Shown here piece by piece: positions 8,940-20,131 of a stretch of DNA of 64,000 nt. The notes below the pieces were generated by a model, which saw only the letters and a list, made by a program, of their open reading frames with translations, made no database searches and was not told the origin of the DNA. Position 1 is the first letter of the stretch. Each line of letters starts with the position of its first letter. Origin of the DNA: Chondrus crispus (taxonomy: Eukaryota > Rhodophyta > Florideophyceae > Gigartinales > Gigartinaceae). The translations under genes and the position numbers were made by a program. The DNA is taken from contig NW_005179033.1 in assembly GCF_000350225.1 (NCBI RefSeq), forward strand, positions 124,001 through 188,000. Direction: 5' to 3'.

Positions 8940-10985
8940 TGTGCAGGTTTTAATTGTTTGTTTTAATAGTTGAGGCGCGTCACGTGGGTGCCCTGAATTC
9001 AACCAACTAATCGACCAATGGGGCGTCACGAAATCGTTGGAGAAAAGAATAACTTCTTCTAAGCTCTTGCTTTTTGGCAAGGTAAACCCTAAGAAGGATG
9101 AACACAGCTCTTCGCAAGTGCTATGAGGAGGGCCCTTTTCCCTCAAGGACCGTGTGCGCTCAGGATTCGCCTTTAAAAATAGAGGGCGATCCACAACAGA
9201 AACCAACGGAGGATGTTTTATGCTACCTGTACAGCCAAGGCGGCGGCAATGATGACACTCTGTCACAATCACCTTAGTTGCCATTGTAGAAAATCGTCAT
9301 AACTGGCAAACAAACCCTGCGATAAATTTAGCGAAGGAAAAAGAACTCAACTCTGGATACGAGGACAAACGCATTCCTTGCAATGATAATCGTTTTTGAC
9401 CCAAAGCCAATAGGAAAAAAAAAATCGTCCTCGAAGAGACCTGATTACGCATTAAATATCCTTTCTATCACTTCTTTAAATCAAGCAGCATAGAGCTGGT
9501 GCAGACGTGAATTACACTCCTTGACAACAGTTGTGAGACATGTCAACCAATTCAATTGCCTGAGGCATTGTCTGAAGAGAACCACACACTAATACGCCGA
9601 TAGCTGAACAAAGTTTTTTATATGTCGCACCAAGCGAATCTCTCTTTTAATAGTAATCGCAGCCTTGTATATACCCATGGAATTTCCTTCTCTGGTTCGT
9701 CAGCAGGAAAAGAGATACGTGCCCTTTCGATTTAAATGCAGACGTTATCCTCCCTTTGTACGCGCGTTTACTTAAACGAAGAAATTTATGAAATATTTTG
9801 AACATCCGTTCAGTATAACCAGATGAGAATATGGCGTGCCTCATGCTGAAAATAGACATGGTTTAGAGAGACTCAACATCGCCTCATTTTTGACGTTCAT
9901 AATTGTGGTTGCAAGTCAACAAGTGACTCATCAATGCAAAATCTTGAAACTGTGATTTGCGTATCTGCTAGAGATCCTAACTGAACAGTACAACACGCGG
10001 AAGGCGAACCTCTGCAGAAGGGTACTCTTGAGAGTACCCTTCTGCAGAGTTCCGCCTGAGAGCTAAGATCAGCTCTCTTAGCTGAGGTTAAAAAGAGGCG
10101 CCACGTGTGGCCAATCGACTTCGATACCAAATTTTGAGCAATTTGCTACATTGCGCGCCGAACAAGTGCGTCATCATACAGATCCACTCCCTGTGGCGGA
10201 ACTTCCTCTAATGTTAACATTATTGCGTGAAGACGGGGCTTACTGAACATTGCTACTCAAAACTTCTGTAGGTGGCGTACAATAGGAGCACTTTAACAAT
10301 TTCATCTGCGAGATATCCATTATTGTTATATGCTAGCCTATCCTCAGCACGTTGCCGAAACAATAAACTCCCCGGGGTCTAGCGACAGACAAAGTATCGG
10401 ACCTGGCCGGCGAAGAGAGAGGCACATACTGTATCAAGCATGCCGAACAGAAGGTTCCGGGGCAATAAAGGAAAAAAGAACTTGGACTCAACGCCATTTC
10501 TGGGCCCATTCAGCAAGATAACAACACACTCAAAACCGTGCACAAGAACGATTACCTGCTGGCAGTACGGGAGCTGTGTCGAGGTAAAAGCGGGGAATGG
10601 GAGTCATCAACTTCCTCGGCCTGCAAGTCCCCTTCGCCACTCATTTCTTTCTCCATTTTACCTTTTGCCCTTCTCCCTTCGTATCTCCTGTTCCAGTCTT
10701 CGCAACTTGCTTCTCGTCTTGAGCGCAGTTCATGCGATTGCGCCGTAATGCTTCGAGCCCAGCTGGCTCCTCTGGTTTTATTAGCTTGCCACAGGAATTG
10801 AACATTGCAGCGACGTGACCAATCTCCACGATCGGCCGCTGGCTGATGGTTCTGGTGCGGCGCGCAGGGTGTGGTGGCACCTCAGGGACGGTCAAGGTAA
10901 ACGTAAGTCAAGCTCCTCGTCGCTCCTCTCTCTCGACAAGTCGATGGGCATGGTGATGTCCCCCGCCCTGTCGCCAGGGCGGGGC
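8940..10985. other. Intergenic, no gene recognised
   Basis: AT-rich with short frames on both strands. The only structures are the palindrome at 10002-10057, a smaller stem-loop at 10061-10083 and a GC hairpin at 10961-10984. Confidence 0.55.
10002..10057. repeat. 56-bp near-perfect palindrome
   Basis: Arms 10002-10028 and 10031-10057 (27 bp each, two mismatches) around a 2-bp centre; the inner part of each arm is CTCTGCAGAAGGGTACTCT. A second inverted repeat with 8-bp arms (AGCTAAGA / TCTTAGCT, 10061-10083) follows directly. Confidence 0.9.
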
Positions 10986-10995
10986 ATTTTTTTAA
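10961..10995 (+). terminator. GC stem-loop followed by a T run
   Basis: CCCCGCCCTG and CAGGGCGGGG pair perfectly around a 4-nt loop (TCGC), followed by CATTTTTTT. It resembles an intrinsic or Pol III-type terminator, but no transcript that would use it is evident, so only the structure is claimed. Confidence 0.35.
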
Positions 10996-11224
10996 TCGGC
11001 CCCTCGACCTCCGCGCCTTTCGCTTTGGGATCTTCCTGTCTCCTGATCCCCGCGTGTCTCGAGAAATAATTCCCCCGCCAGTACCGTCCCGCTGTCTCCT
11101 GTCAACATGCTACAGTACCTTGACCTCGTTAAACACCTGCACCTGCCTCGCAGGTGCAAACACTTGCACAGCTCCACAGCGCGCACCGCATTGCTCCCGA
11201 ACCGTCTGTTCCATTCCCCCTCAT

Positions 11225-11585
11225 GGGAGTATGGTTGAAAATACTTTGCCAGTATTGTCTTTTCCGACCAAGAGTTCACGCGGTTTCAAGGCCCGTACGT
11301 CGTCCGCGTTCACTCCCTCTGGCCCGTTTCTATCAGGATCCCGAGGTTGACATTCGCTTCGACGTATTTATTCTCCTCAACCGCCCGCTCGAAGACATCC
11401 ATCGCCGGCACCGCGTTCGTGTCTATCCCCTCCACCCCGTCCAGCGCATGGCACAGATATGTCAATTCGTCGTTATCGGAGAGTTTGGAAGATGGATGCC
11501 AGCAGTAGAGCCTCCGCTTTGATGCCTGCCGGATTTTGTGGTTCCATCCAGACAGGTCAGCACAGTAGATAAGGCACAGCCACAT
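11225..11585 (-). pseudogene. Sel1-like repeat (TPR-like) protein relic
   Basis: The minus-strand frame 11310-11585 contains YLCHALDGVEG, AVPAMDVFERAVEE and YVEANVNLGILIETG, which match the alternating A-LG-G signature of Sel1-like repeats, alpha-helical scaffolds for protein-protein contact. The frame ends at 11310, but the next base-shifted frame continues with GVNADDVRAL, the expected start of the next repeat, so a frameshift near 11312 broke the gene. Less than two repeats remain; upstream of about 11540 the similarity fades. No start is assigned. Confidence 0.5.
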
Positions 11586-11868
11586 AAGGCACTACAACTC
11601 AGCACATAAAGTCACCGCCGGCCGCCGTCCCCCCAGGGGTGAGAGGGCCATCGGTGTTCATGGCATCACAGATTTAACAGTATGGGAAATTTCGAACTGA
11701 AGAACTGCTGGCTCATTTCATATTCGAATTTACGGGTTCGTACACAAGAGTTCGTGATCTCAGCGTATTTTTATTTTCACTCTAGGGTTTCTTCGTCTAA
11801 CCTCGGAGTCGAACTTATCTCTCGACATGAGCCAAACCGTGCGCCACCCCCAGGGACAACTCCCCAAG

Positions 11869-12342
11869 CTATCGACCACCAACTTCCCATTTTGGTACGA
11901 TGCACTTGGGGAAGCGGAACTCCCTATCAGTGCACTGGCTGACGGTACAACCCGGAAGCATTCTGCAATCCCTCCGGGCCCGGAACGGCACCAGGCATTT
12001 ACACGGGCAGGTTGGCATAGATGGCACCGGGGTTTCAACGGCAGCTGGAGTCGGCCTTGGCGACGGCCCAGGTGGTACAACCATGTCTGTGTCTGGGTCG
12101 CAGCACTCTGACCCGCTGGTCCCTGTCAACCTGCCTTTGCTCACTGTGCAGTCTCTGAGAACGCAATGGCGAAGGGGAAAGCGGCGGCAGTTTCTGCGCA
12201 CATCGGGCCTCTTGGAGCCGCCACGGCACAGGCACGGGCACACCATCCTAAACCCAGGTTCATCTCTGCGGTTTTGTGCATCAGCTGGGACGAAGATGAG
12301 GGCAACCGCCAACAGGGCGATGACAAGAGAAGTCTTAATCAT
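11869..12342 (-). CDS. Secreted tandem CPCxC cysteine-rich protein, paralogue 2 (157 aa)
   Basis: The ATG at 12342 opens a signal peptide (MIKTSLVIALLAVALIFVPADA, cleavage near residue 22). Domain 1: C35-P-C37-x-C39, C52, C60, C65, C80-C81. Domain 2: C112-P-C114-x-C116, C126, C132, C137, then a single C147 where the paralogues have CC, followed by ten extra residues (IVPKWEVGGR). One disulfide partner is therefore missing or replaced, perhaps after a 3' indel. The linker (82-111) is short and Pro/Thr-rich. Domain 1 is closest to paralogue 3: both have long CPCxC-to-C spacing and TVxxGR before CC. Secreted or wall-associated by prediction; function unknown. Confidence 0.83.
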   Translation of the reverse strand: MIKTSLVIALLAVALIFVPADAQNRRDEPGFRMVCPCLCRGGSKRPDVRRNCRRFPLRHCVLRDCTVSKGRLTGTSGSECCDPDTDMVVPPGPSPRPTPAAVETPVPSMPTCPCKCLVPFRARRDCRMLPGCTVSQCTDREFRFPKCIVPKWEVGGR

Positions 12343-12448
12343 TCTGTTCAGTGGAGTAGTGCGAGGAATTGTTCAGGGTTGGTCTTCGGAACGGCTGATG
12401 AACACGGTGGCGGGGCGGGGTTTTCTTGCCTGGCCGGATTTACGGGTT

Positions 12449-12467
12449 CGTTTAAGTACTGGTGAGT
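12449..12467 (-). promoter_or_regulatory. Shared core-promoter motif of paralogue 2
   Basis: CGTTTAAGTACT plus TGAGT (plus-strand reading), 107-125 bp upstream of the start at 12342. The same motif lies at the same distance upstream of paralogue 3. On the coding strand it gives AGTACTTAAACG, a TATA-like core. Confidence 0.6.
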
Positions 12468-12469
12468 CC

Positions 12470-15400
12470 CCTCCAATCCTAACACGTTCTTAAGCTGTCC
12501 AGCCCGAGAAAGAGGTCCTTTCGCTTGTTTCGCATGTCGCGCATCTCGAGACGGCGGCAGAGAAGACAAGTCACTACAGTCTACCTACGGCCGGAACTTT
12601 TCCGTCTCGCAATCGGCACGTTCATCGGCTTTAGAGAGTGATTGAGGGAAAGTGACATGCGGAAAGGCGCAACGTGATGACATTTATTTTCCCGCTGCAG
12701 ACATACGAAATCGACGGCTGAAACCGGTTCAGATGTCCGGAAAGGCAACCATGCTTCTGTTTGTACATGCAATCGTTCTTATTCACCCATCATACAGAGA
12801 CCGAGGCATCCCTTCTATGTGCCATACCACATATGTTGTAGTTGGGTCCCTTGCGCTGGGCACGAGACGGGACTTCGGAGGCGATTACGGCATCGTCTCA
12901 CGATGCGTTGCCCGTAAAGGCATACACTACAACGGACACTATTTCAATAACCATCTGACGAGAGGGGGCCAACCCTCTCAAGAAGTACACGGGATCACGG
13001 TACTGCCCCGGAAAAAATTACGTAAAACTTTACCGACTGAGAGCAAGTGAAAGTTAAGTACTGTAGAACTTTGCCGACTGAGAGCAAGTGAGGCATATAG
13101 TGAATACCCAATCAAGGTAATAATATTATGTTAATCATGTCGCGACGTCAATCAATGGCTAGAAATAACATCAGCTCTGCCATCTGTGCTGCACTTCTCA
13201 TGTCAGAGCCATGTTCTGCAGTCTGCGTTTCCGCCTTTGACTGTCACGTCCGACCTCTGGAGCCAACGACTCCGTATGGCACGGTACCACTGTACCCTGA
13301 TCTATATAATCAGGTTACACGACACAGAGGACGAGCTCACCGAGACCGCTGAAATTACCCCGCGCAGCCAAAGCGGAAACACAATGCTGCAGAGACTGCC
13401 CACGCACCCGTCTCGCAATACTCGAAAGCATCGCCTGACATATTACGAACGCACTTGACATAGGAGCTGCCACCATTCCGTTTCATCTCTTCAACATATT
13501 CAAGCAGCACTTCGCGGATAGTTAGAAGGCCAAAAACCTCCTTATCCGCCAAGAGGCCATCTGCAACCAACTTTTTCTAGACACAGACGTAGAGCAATTC
13601 TTTAACAAACATCGCGAAATGAGAATGAGAATGAATCTCTTCGCATACCGCGGAATGGATTTCTGTAATTCAGTAGACCTTTTGAGAAATGATGACGCGC
13701 TTGCGCACGCATTAAGTGCTAGGCTATACGCAGTGTGCATCTTTTCAGTCGGCAGCTGACTTTGACGCAAGGGAGAGGGTAAAGTGCCGCATGGTGGGCA
13801 TAGTATGCTTTCAGACTGAAAGACGCGGCCACCAGGGTACAGGTCGCGGAGAAGGGTGTGCTGAATGTCATGCCGGGCGTACGCGGCCTCGGCTTGGAGA
13901 CCCAGTGGGCCTCCAGAATCAGACGCGATGCTGTGGGCAAGCGGATTGGTCGCGGTCGGCGTGGAAGAGACTGTCGTGGCAGAGCTCAGGCTGACCTGTA
14001 TCGGCAACGGCAGCAGGTGTGGTTTTGGGTGCAATTGATGAAACAGGAATCTCGGACGCCGCCGATCATGTCAACATGACAGGTGTTTACTGACATCAGT
14101 CGGCGACAAGAAGAATACAGTAACACCCCTCGGAGAGTCAGTCGGATCCTGATCGCGTCTCCCAGGATCCCGAGCAACAGTACAGTGCCTCCGCCAGATC
14201 CCGAACAGAGAAACTGTCTCTGCTTTTCACTTCAGCTTTTTAGTATCACAACCTCCTCCAGCACCGAAGAGGAGAGAACACACAGACACGAACGACTCAC
14301 AGAATAAACTCAACCAACTTACGCGAGAAGACCCTCGCCCGGCAGGAGCCTGCCCTCAACCCCCGGCGTCGTAACGCCCTCAAAACCGCCCGTACGCGCA
14401 CTAACCCTCTGCAGAATCTTAACGATTCATTGTTACACACACTGAAGAGATCATTCTCTTCTCTCAATATTGATGCTACAACAGCAATGCAGGCGACCGA
14501 GACTGCGTGATTAACATTAGGCTACTGCACGTTTATGCGAGTGGAAAAAAAGTGAAAGAGGGGAAGGGGGGCGAGCAGATTTGACCCTTACGTGGTGTTG
14601 TGAGGTTGGACGATAAAGGTTTGGAGGATAGGTTGGTTGTTGCTTTTCTTGGTTACCATTCGTGCTACTATACTAGCAAACTATCAGCTCTTAAATAGAT
14701 GTTCTAACCCTAGCTTCCCTTGTTCTTTGAACCCGAGGTTGTTTGGGAGTGACAAAGATGCGCTTGATAATGCAACTAAATTGCACACATTCCTTTTCGA
14801 GCCAGGCATTTCTGTTCGTTTATGTTGTCTTCTGTTGAAGACAATGCCTTGTCTTCGTGTGTATAAATGTGTGTCTATTGAGACGTAGAGAGCCACTGAC
14901 GGTAGTCTAGCGGATTCTATTATTCTGTGAGCCGCGTGTACGCGTGCGGTTTCAGGGACGACGGATGTAACACAATATTTTATGACATGGATGCCTAAGC
15001 TGGATGTGATCTTCTACTGTGCGAGATAAAGTCAAGATGCAGGTGTGTTTTCCCGGGGAAGGGGACGATGACGGCGAGGAGCTACCAGGCGAGGTATCAC
15101 CGCCAGCGAACAACCCAGTCACAGTATGGTTGCGATGCCTTGGACGCTAGTAAGGGACGCAGGGCTTCTTATCCGGCCATGGCTCTTCCCTGTATCAGAA
15201 TACCACGCCATGAGATGCACAGAGCGAGACATGTCTCGCTGTCGGACACGGTTGTGAACTTTCACGGCAGTGGGCTTGTTCGTGCAGCGATTCAGAAAAC
15301 GAGAGACAGGTGAACAGTTGCTGCCGACGGGTTGATGTCGAGTTCAAACTCGAAAGCATGGCAAGGCATCACACAATGTATCTAGTTTGTGCACTTGGTG

Positions 15401-15650
15401 AACGCATCCGTTCGGGCCACTACCCCCCAGCTGTGTTGCGTGGCTGTCAAATTGCACATGAGACACTACCCAGAATCAAGGCAGGAGGCGATTAGAGCAA
15501 AAGAACGTTGCACTACTGGAGCACACAAAACACAGATGTTCGTACCGCACTTTTACTGTCCTAGAACCTTGGAGCTTTCATCTTAACGATCGCAGCACAC
15601 TGACATTTTCAGCCCCCCGTGTCCATAATCCGATTCCAGGCGGGCGTGCC
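12470..15650. other. Intergenic, no gene recognised
   Basis: No frame with a recognisable domain on either strand. Longer frames at 13522-14034 (minus) and 13716-13994 (plus) overlap each other in a moderately GC-rich stretch and have no motif. A 25-bp direct repeat at 13026-13091 is the only clear structure. Confidence 0.5.
13026..13091. repeat. 25-bp direct repeat pair
   Basis: AACTTTACCGACTGAGAGC and AACTTTGCCGACTGAGAGC, each continued by AAGTGA, start at 13026 and 13067; one mismatch in 25 bp. Confidence 0.8.
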
Positions 15651-15660
15651 AAAGATACAT

Positions 15661-16155
15661 CTAGTAGCAGCATTCGAACCTTCGGAAGCCACGAGGGAAG
15701 CCATTCGAGCAGCGTAGGACGCGGCAATAGCCGAACTGGCGACACTGCCTCCTGGCACGGAACCGACGAGTGCAGACGCAAGGGCAGGCATTCCCGGGCT
15801 TCGGGGTAGAAGAAGCGCTGGCAGAGATGGTGGGAGAGGCGCTGGCAGAGATGGTTGGAGAGGCACTGGCAGACATGCTCGGCGATGCAGACGGTGAAAC
15901 GGCTGGTTCGGGGTCGCAGCACTGAATACCAAGGCGGCCGGCGAACCTGCCCATGGCAACAGTGCATCCACTTATCTCACAGTTGCGAAGAGCGAAGCGG
16001 AAACAGTTGCGGCTCACATTCCTCTCCCCCCGGCGCCCGGCGCGGCACTGGCACGGGCAGGGAATCGCTTGCTTGGAGACCGCCTCCATGTCGCCCGATG
16101 CTAGAACGGAGACGAGGGTGACGCTCAACAGAGCGAAGAACAGAGACAGCTTCAT
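15661..16155 (-). CDS. Secreted tandem CPCxC cysteine-rich protein, paralogue 3 (164 aa)
   Basis: The start at 16155 gives a signal peptide (MKLSLFFALLSVTLVSVLASG); the longer frame upstream to 16353 is not protein-like and lies over the promoter motif. Domain 1: C33-P-C35-x-C37, C51, C59, C64, C79-C80. Domain 2: C124-P-C126-x-C128, C138, C144, C149, C162-C163, ending CCY as paralogue 1 ends CCKY. The linker is built from repeated SASPTI/SASAS units. Both domains are Arg-rich (RFRARRQ, RGFRRFE), so the mature protein is basic. Order and orientation match paralogues 1 and 2, suggesting tandem duplication followed by divergence of linker and spacing. Biochemical role unknown. Confidence 0.85.
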   Translation of the reverse strand: MKLSLFFALLSVTLVSVLASGDMEAVSKQAIPCPCQCRAGRRGERNVSRNCFRFALRNCEISGCTVAMGRFAGRLGIQCCDPEPAVSPSASPSMSASASPTISASASPTISASASSTPKPGNACPCVCTRRFRARRQCRQFGYCRVLRCSNGFPRGFRRFECCY

Positions 16156-16252
16156 CGTTTCGGTTTGTGGGAGTGGATGGTAGGTTGCAAGTATGATTGA
16201 GAAAGTTGGTTGTGCTAAATTACTGCGATGGGAGTGCGTAGGACACATAGTG

Positions 16253-16271
16253 CGTTTAAGTACTAATGAGT
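16253..16271 (-). promoter_or_regulatory. Shared core-promoter motif of paralogue 3
   Basis: CGTTTAAGTACTAATGAGT, 98-116 bp upstream of the ATG at 16155. It matches paralogue 2 at 17 of 19 positions in an otherwise diverged upstream region. Confidence 0.6.
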
Positions 16272-18995
16272 TTCGCTTATTCGTGTATGTGGCAAAGCTG
16301 TGCGGCCCGAAGAAACGGTTCCCTTCAGTTTGCTCGCAAGTCATCCATTTCAAGAATGTGGCGAAGTAGACAAGTTACGCACCACATCGCACTCACGAAA
16401 AGCAAACTCTGTCTCACAACCACACGTTCATTGTCTCCAGAGTTCTCCTTCTTCACAACCGTGGGGGCATGCTCTCCATAGAATTGCCTTTCGGAGAAAA
16501 GTCACTTATCAAACGGCCCAAGATGATGACATCTATGTTCAAAATGCTGAGTCTGCAGTGGGAATATAGATCTAAGCATCTACACTTCACTGCAGACACA
16601 GGAAATTTATGGCTGTCAGTGGCAGACACTGGGGAAGGCAACGACGGTTGTCACTGCCTCAGGTTCCCAATAAGGCAGGCGTACGAATCCTTGTGCGCCC
16701 ATAATCCTAATTTAGTCATTGTTGGGGGACTGGGGGACCTTGTCTATTTGCCCTACACGGTGCAGCTGGTGCTCGTGCACTGTGCCGCAAGACGAGATCC
16801 GAACAGGATGATAGCAGTGTTTCAAGCTACTCTTCCACTGCGAATATACACTAGAACAGATAAAGAACGCCATCGATCTGTTGAAAGCGGGCGTAATCAC
16901 CTCCATTCGCCACTTGAATGCCGCACATGATCGCCCGCGAAGGCTATTCATTAGTGTGCTTGGTTTCGACACTGGCCCCTTCCTGCGATGCGGTCGTATT
17001 GCAAAAGCTGTTCAGGACACTGCTTGAGAACATATGTAGCCAAAGCATTTAGCCAATCAGATTTATAAGTATACCCAGTCGCGAAACAACGTATCTCACG
17101 TCAGCGATGACATCTCTGCCCCGTTGCTAAATGCCCTACACCTTTCTGTCATTCGCTGTCACGTCCGACTGCCCGAGCTCTTCGTTGATGTCAGCTATCT
17201 TTTGCCCAGATAAAGCTGACCGTTCATGGTTAAACCCTTACTATTGTAAAGCCATCAGAAAGACTATTCTTGTTTCTACATCATTGCTTTGAAATTTTTT
17301 GCCTCACGGCTGGTATTATAACACAAGCAGATTGTGAATACAGTGCAGGGAGCTCCGTCGATAGCTCCGTCGATAGTGCATACTAAAGTGCTGCGCAGCA
17401 GTGAGTTCGAGAACTGTCACAAAAGAGACACATATACGTGCAAAGCACTCATGCTTCGCCTCATCGGGCTCAAATGTACAAGGAAGTGGGCGCTGTAGTA
17501 TTTCGCAACTCAAGTAGTGCAGATTTTAATTGATTGGCATGGGGATGCAATATTCAGAGCAACGCGCCGTAAAGTTACTTTGCGGCGAGCATCTCAATAT
17601 CCCCACATCCGAGGCAAGCGCAGGCCGCAACGCTTTGATGATGACTGTCATCTATTGTGCAATACACAGTGATTTAATACCTTGTACCCGCTGCCGAACA
17701 ATACTGTAACCTGGATAATAAGTCACTTTGAATTGCATCTGTACTTTTTTCGATAAATTGTGTGGAATAGTCGTTCATTCTCTTGAATGAATCAGGGCCA
17801 TCTCGAGCTTGGTTTTTGTACCGATCATGCACGTCATGCCATTTTCATCTGATTGCACAACTGAACACGTTTACCGCATTTCTTGCCTGACACATTCGAG
17901 ACAGCTCTGGCAGGCGACCCCTCAAACCGAGCAGATCTGATCACTACGGTACAAGCATCGCAATGCCCCCTGCCAGCAAATGAAAAAGTGTCTTCAATAG
18001 CCGGATGTTGACAACAGTGCCACCAGAAAGCATATTGTAGAAACCTGCGGCACTGTATAATCCGTCCGGACGGCTTTCGGTATACCGACAAACGGCGCGC
18101 AAGTCTTGGGCAAAAGAAAAACACATTCTGCTTCGGCCCAACAGATACAGTGGGGACTCTACAGCCAACATGTTGATGGATATCAGAGGATGTGCAGAGA
18201 GTGCATGAGTAAGCTGAGTAATCGACGAAGAGCGAAGTTATGCTTTCGCATAATTTGCTCGAGAAATGGACTCGAGGCATCGGGAAAAGACAGCGATGGA
18301 GGGAGGAGGCATGGATTAAAAAGGTGCTCTAGGTCACATCTTCCGCGCAAGTCATACAGGATGCCCATTCACGAATGGCTCCGTTTAGTGTGTGGACAGC
18401 AGACGATATCTGGTACCCAAACTGTAGATGTGCCTGTTCTATACATTAACCAGATGCGAGTCAGACAGCAGGACACGTAAGAAAAGGTCATCCGTAAATA
18501 GTTGTCGTGAAGACCTGCCAGAAAGCCTTCCCGATTGTTCCTGACATTCGCTATGTGGACGTTGCCTCACGCTTTGAGGCACGTACGGTACGAAATACAG
18601 ATGTCAAAATAATTGCTATGGATCACGACAAGCCGTCCAATGTCACACGTGAAACCAGCAACGAGCGAGAAAACTGGTGAGGACCAAATATAAAGGGGGG
18701 GTGCCCATGTTTTCGGACAGTGACAAAAAGTTTTGGACATGCAAAATATTTTGGAAAAACATATCTGACACGGGCCAAGGGGCACCGCAGCTGCGTAACG
18801 GCGCCAGACAGTGCGCCAAATCTCGGAACGATGCGGTTGAAATTAAAGAAAACATCTCAATCGATTGTTCACAGCTTTCTACCTATAGGAGTGTAGCAGC
18901 CCGAGCACACAAAACGGGCGGCTTTTCATCTTTTTTTTTTAATTTGCTTGGATGTCCGATCTGCAGTGCTCGGTTGTGCTCGGTTGGGGTGCAGC
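16272..18995. other. Intergenic, no gene recognised
   Basis: Frames at 16469-16930 (plus, 153 codons), 17834-18280 (minus, 148 codons) and 18106-18480 (plus, 124 codons) have ATG starts but no motif; two overlap on opposite strands. A 12-bp unit (AGCTCCGTCGAT) is duplicated near 17350. Confidence 0.5.
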
Positions 18996-19285
18996 TGTGG
19001 GAAAATAGAATTTGACGGTGACGTTATACTGTAGTAAATAAATGCATCTCAACGAAATTATTAAAATGCACGAAACGGTAGCATTTAATAATTTCAGATG
19101 TCAAAGGAGAGTGCATCCTCTCTTACATGGATTTTGGGATAGTGCAAAACATAACATGGAGAGAGAATAAAGGAGGACGGGAATAGTATAAACAAAGAGA
19201 GAGTCGAGGTACACCAGCTGTCGACATAAGCAAGCCTGAAAACAAAAGCCAGAGCAGTAACAAGCGCAATTCCCTTCATTCGCCC
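18996..19285 (+). repeat. Putative 5' LTR of copia element B
   Basis: Shares long near-identical stretches with 41999-42288, for example TTGACGGTGACGTT, AAATAAATGCATCTCAACG, GGAGAGTGCATCCTCTC and CATAACATGGAGAGAGAAT. Similarity ends at TTCGCCC. No standard primer-binding site is evident after it. Confidence 0.7.
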
Positions 19286-19732
19286 AGTCCTGCCGGTTAA
19301 CCATTTATTGTTCCTCCTTTTCTATAAATTTTTTGCGACGGTCTCGACTTAACGCTGAATAGTTGTTCTCCTTCCAGAAAAAAAAACTTCAACTTTTCAT
19401 GGAATGCATCAACGTTTTGGAATCGCTACGAGAGTGGTCTCCTTACCTCTTCTTTGATATTAAAGCTGTACATTTTATCAATAAAGAGGTATAGCCATGA
19501 TCCTTGTAAGGATAACTCTGACTGAATAAATAAAACAGGAAGTTCTTATTTTTTGCTACCTCTAATATAGGAATCTAGTCGTGAAACTAATTTGTATTTT
19601 AGTGGTATTAAATTAACACACGATCAACGAATCCGGGTGACCGCACGCCCGTACAGAAGAACTACAACTCCCATCCTCGGCACACGATCCCTACCCCACA
19701 CGCCTGATGTTCATTGCGATATCGACGAGGAG

Positions 19733-19991
19733 CGTGTCCTCGGTCTGCAAGGTGGCGAGTCGGAAGCAGTTATATCCGCATGGGGAGTGTCGTCGCTGCC
19801 GACTGCTTCGGCAGCCGACAGTTGCAATTACAGTTGGCGGTACAGAAAACGTGTCCGTTTGTCGTACAGTGACGTTTGCTGTACCGCCAACTGTAATTGC
19901 GACTGTCGGCTGCTGAAGCAGTCGGCAGCGACGACACTCCCTATGCGGATATAACTGCTTCCGGCAAGCCGGCTTGCAGACCGAGGACACG
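19733..19991. repeat. 259-bp fold-back inverted repeat
   Basis: Two arms of roughly 110-125 bp, ending CGTGTCCTCGG / CCGAGGACACG, are near-perfect reverse complements around a centre that is itself partly palindromic (near 19860). It lies between the 5' LTR and gag of copia B, so it inserted there or is a structured leader. The sub-palindrome GACTGCTTCGGCAGCCGAC recurs within each arm. It has no coding capacity; it looks like a MITE or fold-back element. Confidence 0.88.
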
Positions 19992-20131
19992 ACTTACCCG
20001 AAGAAGAATTACGCTGCAATGACATCACCGTCCGCCGCTCTACCTAGGTCGCCGCCCTAGGCCCCTTTCTCAGTAAGTCGCTTTCCCCGTCCTCCAATCC
20101 CCACTTGGCATAAGAGGACTCCATTTCAGTA

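Noticed and set aside
8202..9284. A 360-codon minus-strand protein over the GC island
   Set aside because: Competing frames on both strands are equally open, the composition is Arg/Ala/Pro-rich and no motif is present.
13522..14177. A fourth, decayed CPCxC paralogue, from a Ser/Thr/Pro-rich stretch and CCRCRYR
   Set aside because: No CPCxC start, no x4-spaced Cys pair and no signal peptide in any frame.
16156..16353. A 66-residue N-terminal extension of paralogue 3
   Set aside because: It would bury the signal peptide and covers the shared promoter motif.
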